64,000 nt of DNA from contig NZ_JBKFGH010000014.1 in assembly GCF_051233475.1 (NCBI RefSeq), positions 1 through 64,000 of the forward strand, in the 5' to 3' direction. The notes beneath the pieces are model-generated. The model was given only the letters and a program-made list of their open reading frames with translations, did not search any database and was not told the origin of the DNA. Both the position numbers and the translations under genes were made by a program. Source of the stretch: Bacillus_BU sp051233475 (GTDB taxonomy: Bacteria > Bacillota > Bacilli > Bacillales > Cytobacillaceae). Shown here in pieces: positions 24,682-33,110 of the stretch; the first letter of the stretch is position 1; each line of letters opens with the position of its first letter.

Positions 24682-24924
24682 TTATATTTGGTTGGCAATA
24701 GGCATAGAAGGATTCGCTATTTGATCCTGATCACTTACATCTGGATCTACATTCCTTGAATTTAAAACTGCAGTTGGTGGCGAAAAATCACCTAATGAAA
24801 AATTAGCTCCAATAAATTTACTATTAGCTGTATGACTGTTATGAACTGTAGGTCCTATATCAATATTCCCGTTTTGATTAGCACCGTTTACCTTGATATT
24901 AAAAATATTGATTTGGTAAGGCAT
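24682..24924 (-). CDS. GerPA/GerPF-family spore germination protein
   Basis: An 80-residue protein with the family layout: a short N-terminal strand segment (MPYQINIFNIKVNGAN), NGNIDIGPT, a Ser/Asn-rich middle and the closing motif NVDPDVSDQDQIANP. GerP proteins affect passage of germinants through the spore coat. AAAGGAG stands nine bases before the ATG. Middle gene of a probable operon with a second GerPF-like protein and an Hsp20-like protein. Confidence 0.8.
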   Translation of the reverse strand: MPYQINIFNIKVNGANQNGNIDIGPTVHNSHTANSKFIGANFSLGDFSPPTAVLNSRNVDPDVSDQDQIANPSMPIANQI

Positions 24925-24943
24925 GTCAAGTAACTCCTTTTAT

Positions 24944-25219
24944 CTAAATTGGTGGAATTGGCGGCACTGGGCCCATTGGTGTACTAACATAAGCGTTATC
25001 CGCATTACCAATTGAAGTTTGATCGTTTACATCAGGATCATTTAATAAATTTTCCATGATTGCTTCTGTAGGTGATGTATCACCATAAGATGAATTTATT
25101 CCCTGAGATTTGTTATAGGCGGTTGGACTATTGTAAGATGCTTCACCAATTGTGATGGAGCCATTACCAGAAATACTATTGATTTTTAAATAATGTAAAT
25201 TAATTACAACTGATGGCAT
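24944..25219 (-). CDS. GerPA/GerPF-family spore germination protein
   Basis: A 91-residue paralogue of the neighbour: MPSVVINLHYLKINSISGNG, SITIGEASYNSPTAYNKS and the NDPDVNDQTSIGNAD motif, with a Pro-rich end (PMGPVPPIPPI). Start ATG 25219 follows AAAGGTG; the GTG at 25228 is part of the ribosome site. First gene of the small spore operon. Confidence 0.8.
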   Translation of the reverse strand: MPSVVINLHYLKINSISGNGSITIGEASYNSPTAYNKSQGINSSYGDTSPTEAIMENLLNDPDVNDQTSIGNADNAYVSTPMGPVPPIPPI

Positions 25220-25373
25220 TTGTATCACCTTTCTATCCTTTAACGTATCTTATCTTATCCTCACTTTATGTTTAATAGCGCCTATATGTTCCTTTAACAT
25301 CTGGAATTCAGGAAAAAGGACAATCTACCTCGATAACAGTCTGGTGGTTGCCGAAAAAATTATTACATAAATG

Positions 25374-25404
25374 AAAAATAGCTCAACCAAGTTGAGCTAT
25401 TTTT
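25374..25404. terminator. Strong bidirectional terminator
   Basis: A perfect 14-bp stem, AAAAATAGCTCAAC / GTTGAGCTATTTTT, with a three-base loop. It serves the leftward repeat-protein gene ending at 25425. Confidence 0.85.
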
Positions 25405-25424
25405 CAAAGATAGAACGGTAAAAT

Positions 25425-25775
25425 TTAGTACCAATAATAAGGGTAAGCAGGATATCCATAACCATAGTCATAATACGGGTACCCATAGCCATAGCCGTAA
25501 CCGTACGGTCCCAACAATGCACTACCTAATAATCCTCCTGCCAATCCTCCTAAAAAGGGATTAAATCCAAAACCAAAGCCAAATGGTCTTCCGAAACCAA
25601 ATGGTCTCCCAAACCCAAACGGTCTTCCAAATCCAAATGGTCTTCCAAACCCAAACGGTCTTCCGAATCCAAACGGTCTTCCAAACCCAAACGGTCTTCC
25701 GAATCCAAACGGTCTTCTGCCAAAAATTCTTTCCTCATTCTCATGCGCTTGAACAGGCTCAAATTCGCTGTACAT
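25425..25775 (-). CDS. Low-complexity Gly/Phe/Tyr-rich protein with eight RPFGFG repeats
   Basis: A 116-residue protein. After an acidic start (MYSEFEPVQAHENEERIFG) come eight tandem RPFGFG hexapeptides (18-bp DNA repeats at roughly 25575-25715). A short hydrophobic Gly-rich stretch (FLGGLAGGLLGSALLG) and a Tyr/Gly/Pro tail ending YPYYWY follow. Such Gly/Tyr-rich proteins are common spore coat components and the flanking genes are spore genes, so a coat role is likely but unproven. Repeat number should vary between strains. GGGAGG lies nine bases before the ATG. Confidence 0.65.
   Translation of the reverse strand: MYSEFEPVQAHENEERIFGRRPFGFGRPFGFGRPFGFGRPFGFGRPFGFGRPFGFGRPFGFGRPFGFGFGFNPFLGGLAGGLLGSALLGPYGYGYGYGYPYYDYGYGYPAYPYYWY
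25575..25715. repeat. 18-bp tandem repeat array inside a coding sequence
   Basis: About eight copies of an 18-bp unit encoding RPFGFG. Copies differ by synonymous C/T or A/G changes. There are no unique spacers, so this is a coding minisatellite and not a CRISPR array. Confidence 0.85.
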
Positions 25776-26054
25776 AGATTAATTCCTCCCATAATGGTAA
25801 ATTAATTCATAAATTAACAATCTACAATCCTAAAAAATTTGAATCTATTTTTTCAGTCATATTTCAAATATTAGTTGACTTGCCACATGAAACAGTTATG
25901 TTTTACCTCTTGTAAATTTAACGTCTACAGACACCATCTCTATTTTCCTCCTCATGTATTTTCACACATAGTGTATGTGTCCATATCATGAACTGGATAG
26001 ATTTTTGCCTATTTTTCCGTTTTTTGATTATTTTTGTTTTCCATTGCATTTTTC

Positions 26055-26411
26055 CTATTTTCCGCCTAGTTGAACGTACAGATCCTCCAACGGTTTTGAA
26101 ATAATTTTGTTTAATTCCATCAGCAGCATATTTATATGGTAATCAGCCTCCAAAAACTGTTTAATCTTTACATGTTGTTGTGCAACTGCCTCCATATTTT
26201 TTAATGTTTCAACTTCTTGCTGTCTTATTTCCTGACCCATCATTTGTTTTTGCTGTAGTTGATAATTTAATTTGTTCATTTGATTAAGTATTTGCATTAC
26301 CTGCGGGTCGGTATTCAGTTCATTGCAAAGTGTCTGAAACCTTTGATATTCATTGCTTGCACGAAAAATCTTTTCAAGATAATGAGCTGCTTCAAATAAA
26401 TTTTCGGACAT
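26055..26411 (-). CDS. YlbF/YmcA family protein
   Basis: A 118-residue, almost wholly helical protein: an N-terminal helix with ASNEYQRFQTLCNELNTDPQV, then long Gln/Met-rich coiled helices (LNKLNYQLQQKQMMGQEIRQQEVE). The spacing matches the Com_YlbF family, whose B. subtilis members (YlbF, YmcA) form a complex acting on competence, biofilm, sporulation and RNA processing. This looks like an extra paralogue. The residue pattern TDPQVMQILNQMNKL is the family's most recognisable part. GGGAGGAG precedes the ATG. Confidence 0.75.
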   Translation of the reverse strand: MSENLFEAAHYLEKIFRASNEYQRFQTLCNELNTDPQVMQILNQMNKLNYQLQQKQMMGQEIRQQEVETLKNMEAVAQQHVKIKQFLEADYHINMLLMELNKIISKPLEDLYVQLGGK

Positions 26412-26709
26412 ATCAATAACTCCTCCCTGTCTTTAGTCCCCTTCTATTTTTATCCGATTGCTTCAGGAATAGTGTATGAAGCAGTTTTAAAAAGGAGCAA
26501 GTATTGAAACAACGAGTTTTGAGTCTAAAAATATATACAGGTTCAATGCAGCAATCAACAAATCAGCATAAAAAAAAGGCTGGTCCTTAGAGCACCTGCC
26601 TCATTAAAAGAATTTATTTGATAATCAACATGTTGATTTTCGTATATGGATGAGAGCTTTTAAGCAAAATTTCCGGCTATTTTATAAAGGGATGCTTAAG
26701 AAGCGGAAT
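26412..26709. other. Intergenic region without a recognisable gene
   Basis: Contains a stretch AAAAAAAGGCTGGTCC at about 26571-26586 that could begin a weak hairpin with downstream sequence. No coding frame with a ribosome site is seen. Confidence 0.4.
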
Positions 26710-26848
26710 TAAGCGGATATATTCCGGTTAACTGCTCTAAATAAAACAAAATACAAAGATTTGGATCATATAAACGGAAAAAATCCGCTTATTTTAAGGT
26801 TATTATGAGAATTTCCCAATTTAAACGGAATTGTTCCGTTTATTTTTT
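26710..26848. repeat. ~139-bp interspersed palindromic repeat, copy 1
   Basis: Three AAGCGGA/TCCG-type hairpins are spaced along the element: GCGGATATATTCCG, AACGGAAAAAATCCG and AAACGGAATTGTTCCGTTT. The intervening sequence (CTGCTCTAAATA, CAAAGATTTGGA, ATTTCCCAATTT) is shared with copy 2 at 42436-42572. Confidence 0.75.
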
Positions 26849-26872
26849 AAACAAAGTAAAACCAACCTATTT

Positions 26873-27481
26873 CTATACAATTTTGTATTTCTTTGCTAAC
26901 TCAATCCATTCACTTTTTTTCTTAAATCCTAGTTTTTGGCCTATATTCCTTCTGTGAACCTCAACCGTTTTAATGGCTATGTTTAACCGGTTTGCTATTT
27001 CCTTTTGTGTGTAGCCAAGGACAGTAAAAATAAATACCTCTTTCTCTCTAGAAGATAAAGGAAGACTATATTGTTCTGATCCTTCTCCTTCAAAAACAGC
27101 CTCATTAAATACTCTTCGTCCAGCTAGTATATTTCGAATCTCTTGTATAATCTCATCGCCATGTAATTTTTTAATTAAATAGCCATCTGCTCCCAGATCG
27201 AACGCTTGTTTTTGATACTCTATTTCATCATGCATCGAAAAAATAGCAATTTTGACATCACTTGAAACCATCCGAAGTTCTCTTAGAACTTCTAATCCTT
27301 CTAGTGGATAGGTCAATGATAAATCCAAGAGGACTAAATCCACTGGATACTTTAAGAACTGCTGAATGGCCTCCTGACCATCTGAAGCGAAAAGAACTCC
27401 ATTAACATCCATAGTTTGTTTAATTAATAGGGCTAGACCGTCCCTCACAATAGAGTGATCATCAATAATCAGTACGTTCAT
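26873..27481 (-). CDS. NarL/LuxR-family response regulator
   Basis: A 202-residue regulator. The receiver (1-120) has the acidic DD pair near residue 7, phosphoacceptor Asp in LVLLDLSLTYPLEG and the conserved Lys in YLIKK. The C-terminal LuxR-type helix-turn-helix carries SSREKEVFIFTVLGYTQKEI and AIKTVEVHRRNI. It overlaps the upstream kinase gene by 20 bp, so they are a two-component pair. The divergent quinol-oxidase operon 350 bp away, and the dyad TAAGG-N6-CCTTA at 28643, make respiratory control likely. GGGGAG stands seven bases before the ATG. Confidence 0.85.
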   Translation of the reverse strand: MNVLIIDDHSIVRDGLALLIKQTMDVNGVLFASDGQEAIQQFLKYPVDLVLLDLSLTYPLEGLEVLRELRMVSSDVKIAIFSMHDEIEYQKQAFDLGADGYLIKKLHGDEIIQEIRNILAGRRVFNEAVFEGEGSEQYSLPLSSREKEVFIFTVLGYTQKEIANRLNIAIKTVEVHRRNIGQKLGFKKKSEWIELAKKYKIV

Positions 27482-28484
27482 TTTCTATCTCCCCTAATGG
27501 AACATAACCTTCTACGATTGTATATTTCCCTTTTTCACTTATCCACTGTATTTCTCCTCCAATCATATGAATTCTTTCTATCATATGATATCGACCAAGC
27601 CCCTTACTTTGCTTGTTTTTCACATCAAATCCTATTCCATTATCAAAAATTTCAAACTGTACTTGATTCTCTTTTACTTTCAATTGAATAGTTACAAGCT
27701 TGGGATCACCATGCCTCACTGCATTAAGGACCGCTTCTTGAATAATCCGAAAGATGTGCAAGGAGTGCTCTTTGGATAAATGAGTTCCTTCCAAATCAAT
27801 ATCAGAGGTACATTCTACTCCATACAACAACGACCAGTCTTTGGCAAATCTACGAAGCGTGGTTTCTAATCCTAAATGTTCAAGAGTAGAAGGATGTAGC
27901 TCTTTCGATAACCGTTTAATATCTTCTAATGTTTTTCCCAAACCAGCCTCCATTTTCTTTAAGTGGGATGTAAAATCCTCATCTTGGATATAGGATTTCA
28001 TGGATTGCAATCCAAGAAAAACACTGTACACGGTTTGGCCAATATGGTCATGCAACTCTCTAGCGATACGAATCCTCTCAGCTTCTTGAGCTGACATTGT
28101 GTCATGAATCAATAGTTGTTTGATTTTCAGTTGTTGTTTTTCTGTTGTCCATTTCGGATTTCGTAAAACAAGTACCCAATATTTTTGGTCTTTTATGAAA
28201 AATGGGGATAGACTCATCTCAAAAGATTCGTTTAGCCCTTTATATGTTGGCAACGTTGCCTGAAAAGCTGGTAAGGGATCCGGATTAGCTAAAACACAAC
28301 GTTCCTCACCTTCCTTGACGTATCGTATCTGGCAATATGAACAGAAAGGAACTGGTTCAGCTAATTCCCATCCGGTCATTTGGTGAGCTAACGGATTCAT
28401 GTATGTAATTCGACGTGAACTATCCATCATGATTATTCCTTCGAGCATATGTTCAAAAGCTTCCTTAAACCACTCGACATCCAT
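27462..28484 (-). CDS. Cytoplasmic PAS sensor histidine kinase, NreB-like
   Basis: A 340-residue kinase with no membrane segment. The N-terminal PAS domain (to about 115) contains cysteines 48, 51 and 63 spaced CX2C-X11-C. The oxygen sensor NreB has CX2C-X11-CX2C holding an Fe-S cluster, so the fourth Cys is absent here (Ala). Then come the HisKA_3 box RIRIARELHDHIGQTVY with phospho-His, and the HATPase signatures IIQEAVLNAVRHG and FDNGIGFD. Start ATG 28484 lies 9 bases from AGGAAG; an ATG two codons earlier is too close. Partner of the overlapping NarL-type regulator; probably senses oxygen or redox state (inference). Confidence 0.8.
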   Translation of the reverse strand: MDVEWFKEAFEHMLEGIIMMDSSRRITYMNPLAHQMTGWELAEPVPFCSYCQIRYVKEGEERCVLANPDPLPAFQATLPTYKGLNESFEMSLSPFFIKDQKYWVLVLRNPKWTTEKQQLKIKQLLIHDTMSAQEAERIRIARELHDHIGQTVYSVFLGLQSMKSYIQDEDFTSHLKKMEAGLGKTLEDIKRLSKELHPSTLEHLGLETTLRRFAKDWSLLYGVECTSDIDLEGTHLSKEHSLHIFRIIQEAVLNAVRHGDPKLVTIQLKVKENQVQFEIFDNGIGFDVKNKQSKGLGRYHMIERIHMIGGEIQWISEKGKYTIVEGYVPLGEIENERTDY

Positions 28485-28842
28485 ATCCATACACTTCCTA
28501 TTTTATTTTTTTATAACCTACAGCACATTGAGAGTAACTATAAGGAACTGGATTTTGTTTATATATTTCTTGGTAAGTATGATACACCAAAAATAACAAA
28601 TACATAGATATTTCGAAATTTTGTCACAATTACAAACACTAATAAGGGAAAAACCTTATACGGACATTACAAATGTTTTAAATATTATTAATAAGAACAT
28701 TCCTTAGCATGATATATGTCTGCTTATTCTTTCAAAGGAGAATAAATCTGTTTTTATGAACAAAGGAGAGATGTGAGATTTGGGGCTGACCTAATAAATT
28801 AAGAAAGATTATATTGCTGAAGTAAGAGAAAGGGGTACTTGT
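28485..28842. promoter_or_regulatory. Divergent promoter region with a TAAGG-N6-CCTTA dyad
   Basis: The 358 bp between the kinase gene and qoxA holds no gene. At 28643-28658 TAAGG and CCTTA flank six bases, resembling NarL/NreC-type regulator sites. It is a reasonable target for the neighbouring response regulator. No promoter hexamers stood out clearly. Confidence 0.45.
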
Positions 28843-29739
28843 ATGAAATTAAAAATGGCTTTATTAGCGCTTTTTTTCACTATTGCCACGGTGCTTACAG
28901 GATGTGAACCACTCATGGTTCTTGACCCGAAAGGGCCGCAGGCCGAAAGACAAGCTCATGATATTTGGGTTGCGATTTGGATCATGTCATCTATTGTAAT
29001 TGTTGTTTTTGTTATTTTGATTTACATGTTAGTTAAATATCGTGCTTCAAAGCAAAGTCCGAACTATGAACCTCCCCACATTGAAGGGAGCAAATGGGTT
29101 GAACTTGTCTGTGTAGGAATACCGGTCATCATCGTTACTTATCTTTCGATCGTATCGGTACAAAGTAACTATATTGTCGAAGCAAAGCCGCAAGGATATG
29201 AGGACAAAGAGCCTCTTGTCATTTACGCTTCGTCGTCAGACTGGAAATGGCATTTTAGTTACCCGGAAGAAAATATTGAAACGGTTAATTATTTGTATAT
29301 CCCTACTGACCGTCCGATTGAATTCAAGCTCTATTCATACGGACCGATAACAAGCTTCTGGATTCCGCAGCTGGGCGGACAGAAATATGCAATGGCCGAC
29401 ATGGTCACAACATTACACCTTGCCGCTGATGAACCGGGAGAAATGATAGGCCGAAACGCGAACTTTAGCGGTAAAGGAGTTGCTGAAAATACGTTTAATG
29501 TTACAGCAATGTCAGAAAAAGAGTTCGATGAATGGACAACAGATGTTAAGAATACTGCTAAACCGCTAACAGAGGAAAAATTTAATGAATTATTAAAACC
29601 GGGGCATCTCGGACAAATGACCTTTACAGGTACTCACTTAGCATTTAGTCCTGCTCCTGAACACCTTCACCATGGAGAAGAAGAGGACGAGTGTAATACT
29701 TTACCATTAGAGGACACTGAACAAGGAAGTCATGAGTAA
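28843..29739 (+). CDS. qoxA: Quinol oxidase aa3-600 subunit II (lipoprotein)
   Basis: A 298-residue protein. The signal peptide ends in the lipobox LTGC (Cys21), so the mature protein is membrane-anchored. Two membrane helices follow (about 46-68 and 89-110), then a cupredoxin domain: DKEPLVIYASSSDWKWHFSY and FWIPQLGGQKYAMA. As in B. subtilis QoxA, the CuA Cys ligands of cytochrome c oxidases are absent, which indicates quinol as donor. The acidic, His-rich tail after residue ~270 is atypical. RBS AAGGGG. First gene of qoxABCD, but a repeat element separates it from qoxB. Confidence 0.92.
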   Translation: MKLKMALLALFFTIATVLTGCEPLMVLDPKGPQAERQAHDIWVAIWIMSSIVIVVFVILIYMLVKYRASKQSPNYEPPHIEGSKWVELVCVGIPVIIVTYLSIVSVQSNYIVEAKPQGYEDKEPLVIYASSSDWKWHFSYPEENIETVNYLYIPTDRPIEFKLYSYGPITSFWIPQLGGQKYAMADMVTTLHLAADEPGEMIGRNANFSGKGVAENTFNVTAMSEKEFDEWTTDVKNTAKPLTEEKFNELLKPGHLGQMTFTGTHLAFSPAPEHLHHGEEEDECNTLPLEDTEQGSHE

Positions 29740-29755
29740 TTGATTTTATAAAATA

Positions 29756-29937
29756 AGCTGTGTTAAAGGTTAGTGTAGATTTTTCGCAAGTTGATTGGAG
29801 TGGAAGGCACGAAGACTCCTGCGGGAGTAGCTGGTATGGGAGACCCACAGGCGCGAAAGCGCCGAGGAGGCTCCCAACTAGCCCCGCGGAAAGCGAAGTG
29901 CCTGGAGCGGAAATCAACATTCAAATTTAACACATTC
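29756..29937. repeat. Interspersed Bacillus repeat element between qoxA and qoxB
   Basis: A GC-rich ~180-bp element with complementary ends (AGCTGTGTTAAA and TTTAACACATTC) and an inner long hairpin core. The core starts GATTGGAGTGGAAGGCACGA and ends with the related CCTGGAGCGGAAATCAAC. The same element, inverted and with an insert, is at 59843-60155. Composition is clearly unlike the flanking genes. Confidence 0.8.
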
Positions 29938-29984
29938 AAAAATAAGTAGTTGGAAAAATAATTTCCTTAAAGGAGTAAAGAACA

Positions 29985-31931
29985 GTGGAATTTTTTGAAC
30001 GATTTGCTGTACCAAATCCTAGTCTAGCAATATATGTATCAATGGCTTTGATTGGACTAACAATGCTCGGAATAATCGCTGGTTTAACCTATTTTAAAAA
30101 ATGGGGCTATTTATGGCGTGAATGGCTAACAACGGTTGATCACAAACGAATCGGAATCATGTATTTATTTGCTTCTTTAATTATGTTATTCCGTGGTGGA
30201 ATCGATGCGATCATGATGCGTGCACAACTTGCTATGCCTAATAATAAGTTGCTTGATGCCCAGCACTATAATGAGGTTTTCACGACGCACGGGGTCATCA
30301 TGCTCATTTTTATGGCCATGCCTTTTATCTTTGCCTTTATGAACTATGTAGTTCCGTTACAAATAGGAGCTCGAGATGTTGCATTTCCAAGATTAAACGC
30401 CTTAAGTTTTTGGCTATTCTTCTTTGGTGCCATGCTATTTAATATCTCTTTTGTGGTCGGGGGATCTCCTGACGCAGGGTGGACTTCTTATTTTCCACTT
30501 GCAGGGAACGATTTCAGTAAATCAGTTGGTACCAACTATTATATGATTTCCATTCAAATATCAGGACTTGGGTCGCTTTTGACTGGAATTAACATGATCA
30601 CGACTATTTTTAAAATGAGAGCACCAGGCATGACATTAATGAAAATGCCAATTTTCACATGGAGTGTTTTGGTTACAAACCTTATTATTGTTACCGTTTT
30701 CCCTGTGTTAACTGTTGCACTTGTGATGGGAACGATGGACAGATTATTTGGAACCCACTTCTTCGCAACAACAAATGGCGGCATGGATATGCTCTGGGCC
30801 GACCTGTTCTGGGTTTGGGGACACCCTGAAGTTTATATCCTTATTTTGCCTGCATTTGGTCTATACAGCGAGATCATCTCAACATTTTCTGGTCGAAATC
30901 TTTATGGATATAAATCAATGGTTGCTTCAATGGTTATTATTTCTGCTCTTTCCTGTATGGTTTGGGCGCACCATTTCTTTACAATGGGCCAAGGGGCTCT
31001 AGCAAACAGCTTTTTCTCGATTACAACAATGGCAATTTCGGTTCCAACAGGGGTTAAGATTTTCAACTGGTTATTCACATTATGGAGAGGGAAAATCCGG
31101 TTTACCGTTCCGATGTTATACTCCATCGGTTTTATTCCGTTATTTGTAATCGGTGGTATGACAGGGGTAATGCTGGCGATGTCGGCTGCTGACTACCAGT
31201 ACCATAACACAATGTTCTTAGTAGCACATTTCCATAATACCCTTATTCCTGGTTTTGCATTTGCCATGCTTGCAGGTCTGACGTACTATTGGCCAAAGAT
31301 GTTTGGCTTTATGTTAAATGAAAGAATTGGGAAATGGGCATTCTGGCTTCTTTCTATCGGATTTTGCTTCGCATTCTTCCCAATGTACATTACCGGTTTA
31401 GACGGGCAGGCTCGTCGTATGTATACCTATTCAGAAGTAACCGGCTATGGATTATTAAATATGGTTTCCTTTGTTGGAGCAGGTATTATGGCCATTGGCT
31501 TTGCTTTAATTGTCTACAATATTTATTATAGTGTCCGATATTCGTCAAGAAATATTGGCGAGGATCCTTGGGATGCACGGTCGCTTGAATGGGCAACTCA
31601 TACTCCTGTACCGGAATATAACTTTGCGATTGAACCGCATGTGGCTTCAACCGAAGCATTTTGGGATATGAAGAAAAAAGGTCACAATCTGTTTCCTGGA
31701 AAAGTAGAAAAAATTCATATGCCTAATAATAGCGGAGTTCCTTTTATACTAAGTGCAATATTCTTTGTCTGGGGCTTCTCTCTCATTTTCTCACTATGGA
31801 TCCCGACGATTATTTCGACGATTGGAATCGTTGTATGCTTGTTCCATCGTTCATTTGAAAAAGATCACGGACGATATATTTCTGTTGATGAAATTAAAAA
31901 AACCGAAACCAATTTGCGAGGTGTAAGCTAA
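29985..31931 (+). CDS. qoxB: Quinol oxidase aa3-600 subunit I
   Basis: A 648-residue heme-copper oxidase core with about 14-15 helices. Visible metal ligands: heme-a His in FTTHGVIMLIFMAMPF, CuB His and the crosslinked Tyr in WGHPEVYILILPAFG, the AHHFFTMG histidines and the high-spin/low-spin heme pair in AHFHNTLIPG. It reduces oxygen to water and pumps protons. The start is GTG 29985 with AAAGGAG nine bases upstream. Its stop overlaps the qoxC start (TAATG). Length matches B. subtilis QoxB (649). Confidence 0.95.
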   Translation: MEFFERFAVPNPSLAIYVSMALIGLTMLGIIAGLTYFKKWGYLWREWLTTVDHKRIGIMYLFASLIMLFRGGIDAIMMRAQLAMPNNKLLDAQHYNEVFTTHGVIMLIFMAMPFIFAFMNYVVPLQIGARDVAFPRLNALSFWLFFFGAMLFNISFVVGGSPDAGWTSYFPLAGNDFSKSVGTNYYMISIQISGLGSLLTGINMITTIFKMRAPGMTLMKMPIFTWSVLVTNLIIVTVFPVLTVALVMGTMDRLFGTHFFATTNGGMDMLWADLFWVWGHPEVYILILPAFGLYSEIISTFSGRNLYGYKSMVASMVIISALSCMVWAHHFFTMGQGALANSFFSITTMAISVPTGVKIFNWLFTLWRGKIRFTVPMLYSIGFIPLFVIGGMTGVMLAMSAADYQYHNTMFLVAHFHNTLIPGFAFAMLAGLTYYWPKMFGFMLNERIGKWAFWLLSIGFCFAFFPMYITGLDGQARRMYTYSEVTGYGLLNMVSFVGAGIMAIGFALIVYNIYYSVRYSSRNIGEDPWDARSLEWATHTPVPEYNFAIEPHVASTEAFWDMKKKGHNLFPGKVEKIHMPNNSGVPFILSAIFFVWGFSLIFSLWIPTIISTIGIVVCLFHRSFEKDHGRYISVDEIKKTETNLRGVS

Positions 31932-32527
31932 TGAAAGTAGATCATACGCTTCCGTTAGAATATAGTACGAAACAAAATGATCTAAATATTTTTGGCTTCT
32001 GGGTTTTTCTTGCTGCTGAAATTATGCTTTTTGCAACACTTTTTACTTCCTATTTTACACTGGAGCATAGAACAGGAACAGGTCCCAGTGGAGCTGAGAT
32101 TTTCGAACTGACCCCTGTTTTAATTGAGACTTTTATTTTATTAACAAGTAGTTTTACGATTGGCCTTGGTGTTCACGCAATGCGGATAGGGCGTAAAAAA
32201 GCGATGATGTCGTTCTTTATGATCACTCTTCTTCTTGGTCTAGCTTTCTTGGGCTTCGAAATCGATGAATTTATTACTTATATTCACGAGGGGGCAACCT
32301 TGCAGACAAGTGCGTTTACAGCGATCCTTATGACTACACTTGGAACACACGGTGGACACGTTACCTTCGGATTATTTTGGGGGATCGCCATCCTTTTACA
32401 AGTGAGAAAACGAGGGTTGACGCCTGAAACAGCTAATAAATCATTTATTTTTTCACTATATTGGCATTTCTTAGATGTCGTCTGGATCTTTATCTTCAGC
32501 TTCATCTATTTGAAAGGAATGTTGTAG
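31931..32527 (+). CDS. qoxC: Quinol oxidase subunit III
   Basis: A 198-residue subunit III-type membrane protein with five helices, including the conserved FGFWVFLAAEIMLFATLF and LGTHGGHVTFGLFW, ending YWHFLDVVWIFIFSFIYL. It stabilises the core and helps proton uptake. Its ATG shares a base with the qoxB stop codon, so translation is coupled. Confidence 0.93.
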   Translation: MKVDHTLPLEYSTKQNDLNIFGFWVFLAAEIMLFATLFTSYFTLEHRTGTGPSGAEIFELTPVLIETFILLTSSFTIGLGVHAMRIGRKKAMMSFFMITLLLGLAFLGFEIDEFITYIHEGATLQTSAFTAILMTTLGTHGGHVTFGLFWGIAILLQVRKRGLTPETANKSFIFSLYWHFLDVVWIFIFSFIYLKGML

Positions 32528-32528
32528 A

Positions 32529-32810
32529 ATGAGCGAATTATTTCCGCGCAAACAAATAATGGGATTTGTCTTTTCTATCTTTTTAACAGTAATTGCCCTT
32601 ATGGTTTATTTCCTTCAGCTATCATTTGCACAAGGGATCACTATTTTAATGGTTACAGCGTTGGCACAGGCTTTGTTGCAACTAGTTTTCTTCATGCATG
32701 CTGGGGAAACAGAGGATAGATGGATTATCTATGGAAAAATCCTTTTTATGGTTACAATGGCCTTAATTACTGTTTTTGGAACACTACTCATTTTCCTTTG
32801 GGATATGTAG
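32529..32810 (+). CDS. qoxD: Quinol oxidase subunit IV
   Basis: A 93-residue protein with three helices (about 11-31, 36-57 and 68-90) and the FFMHAGE sequence typical of the CyoD/QoxD family. It follows the qoxC stop by one base. The terminator at 32857-32896 closes the operon. Confidence 0.92.
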   Translation: MSELFPRKQIMGFVFSIFLTVIALMVYFLQLSFAQGITILMVTALAQALLQLVFFMHAGETEDRWIIYGKILFMVTMALITVFGTLLIFLWDM

Positions 32811-32856
32811 ACATCTCCTAGAAAATCACAAAGCTATTCAGATAAATAATCATATA

Positions 32857-32896
32857 AAAAAACGCTGTTGATTCTGATTTCAACAGCGTTTTTTTT
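32857..32896 (+). terminator. Terminator of the qox operon
   Basis: AACGCTGTTG pairs with CAACAGCGTT around a ten-base loop, followed by six further T (eight T in all), 47 bp after the qoxD stop. Confidence 0.88.
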
Positions 32897-32919
32897 GTAC
32901 GAATGCTACTCGTAATTAT

Positions 32920-33110
32920 GCGGACACGGAGGACCTTATTTTTAAAAAAAACCACTAAATTGAAGTGGATGCGGACATCAGGTACGCTATTTGCTTTAAA
33001 AACATGAAAAATTGCTCTATTTTAGGCTAATAACGGAACCTATGTCCGTTTGTCCTCTCAAAATACCCTTTTTTCGATAAATAGCGGAACGTATGTCCGC
33101 TTCAAAGGGC
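32920..33110. repeat. Cluster of CGGA/TCCG palindromic repeats
   Basis: Two nearly identical hairpins are clear: AACGGA-N7-TCCGTT (33032-33050) and AGCGGA-N7-TCCGCT (33083-33101). Degenerate relatives (CGGACACGGAGGACC, GCGGACATCAGGTACGC) precede them. They resemble, but are not the same as, the 139-bp element copies at 26710 and 42436. No gene is seen in 32811-33331. Confidence 0.65.

Noticed and set aside
25575..25715. Regular repeats that could suggest a CRISPR array
   Set aside because: The 18-bp units are directly tandem, without spacers, and encode RPFGFG in a well-supported gene.
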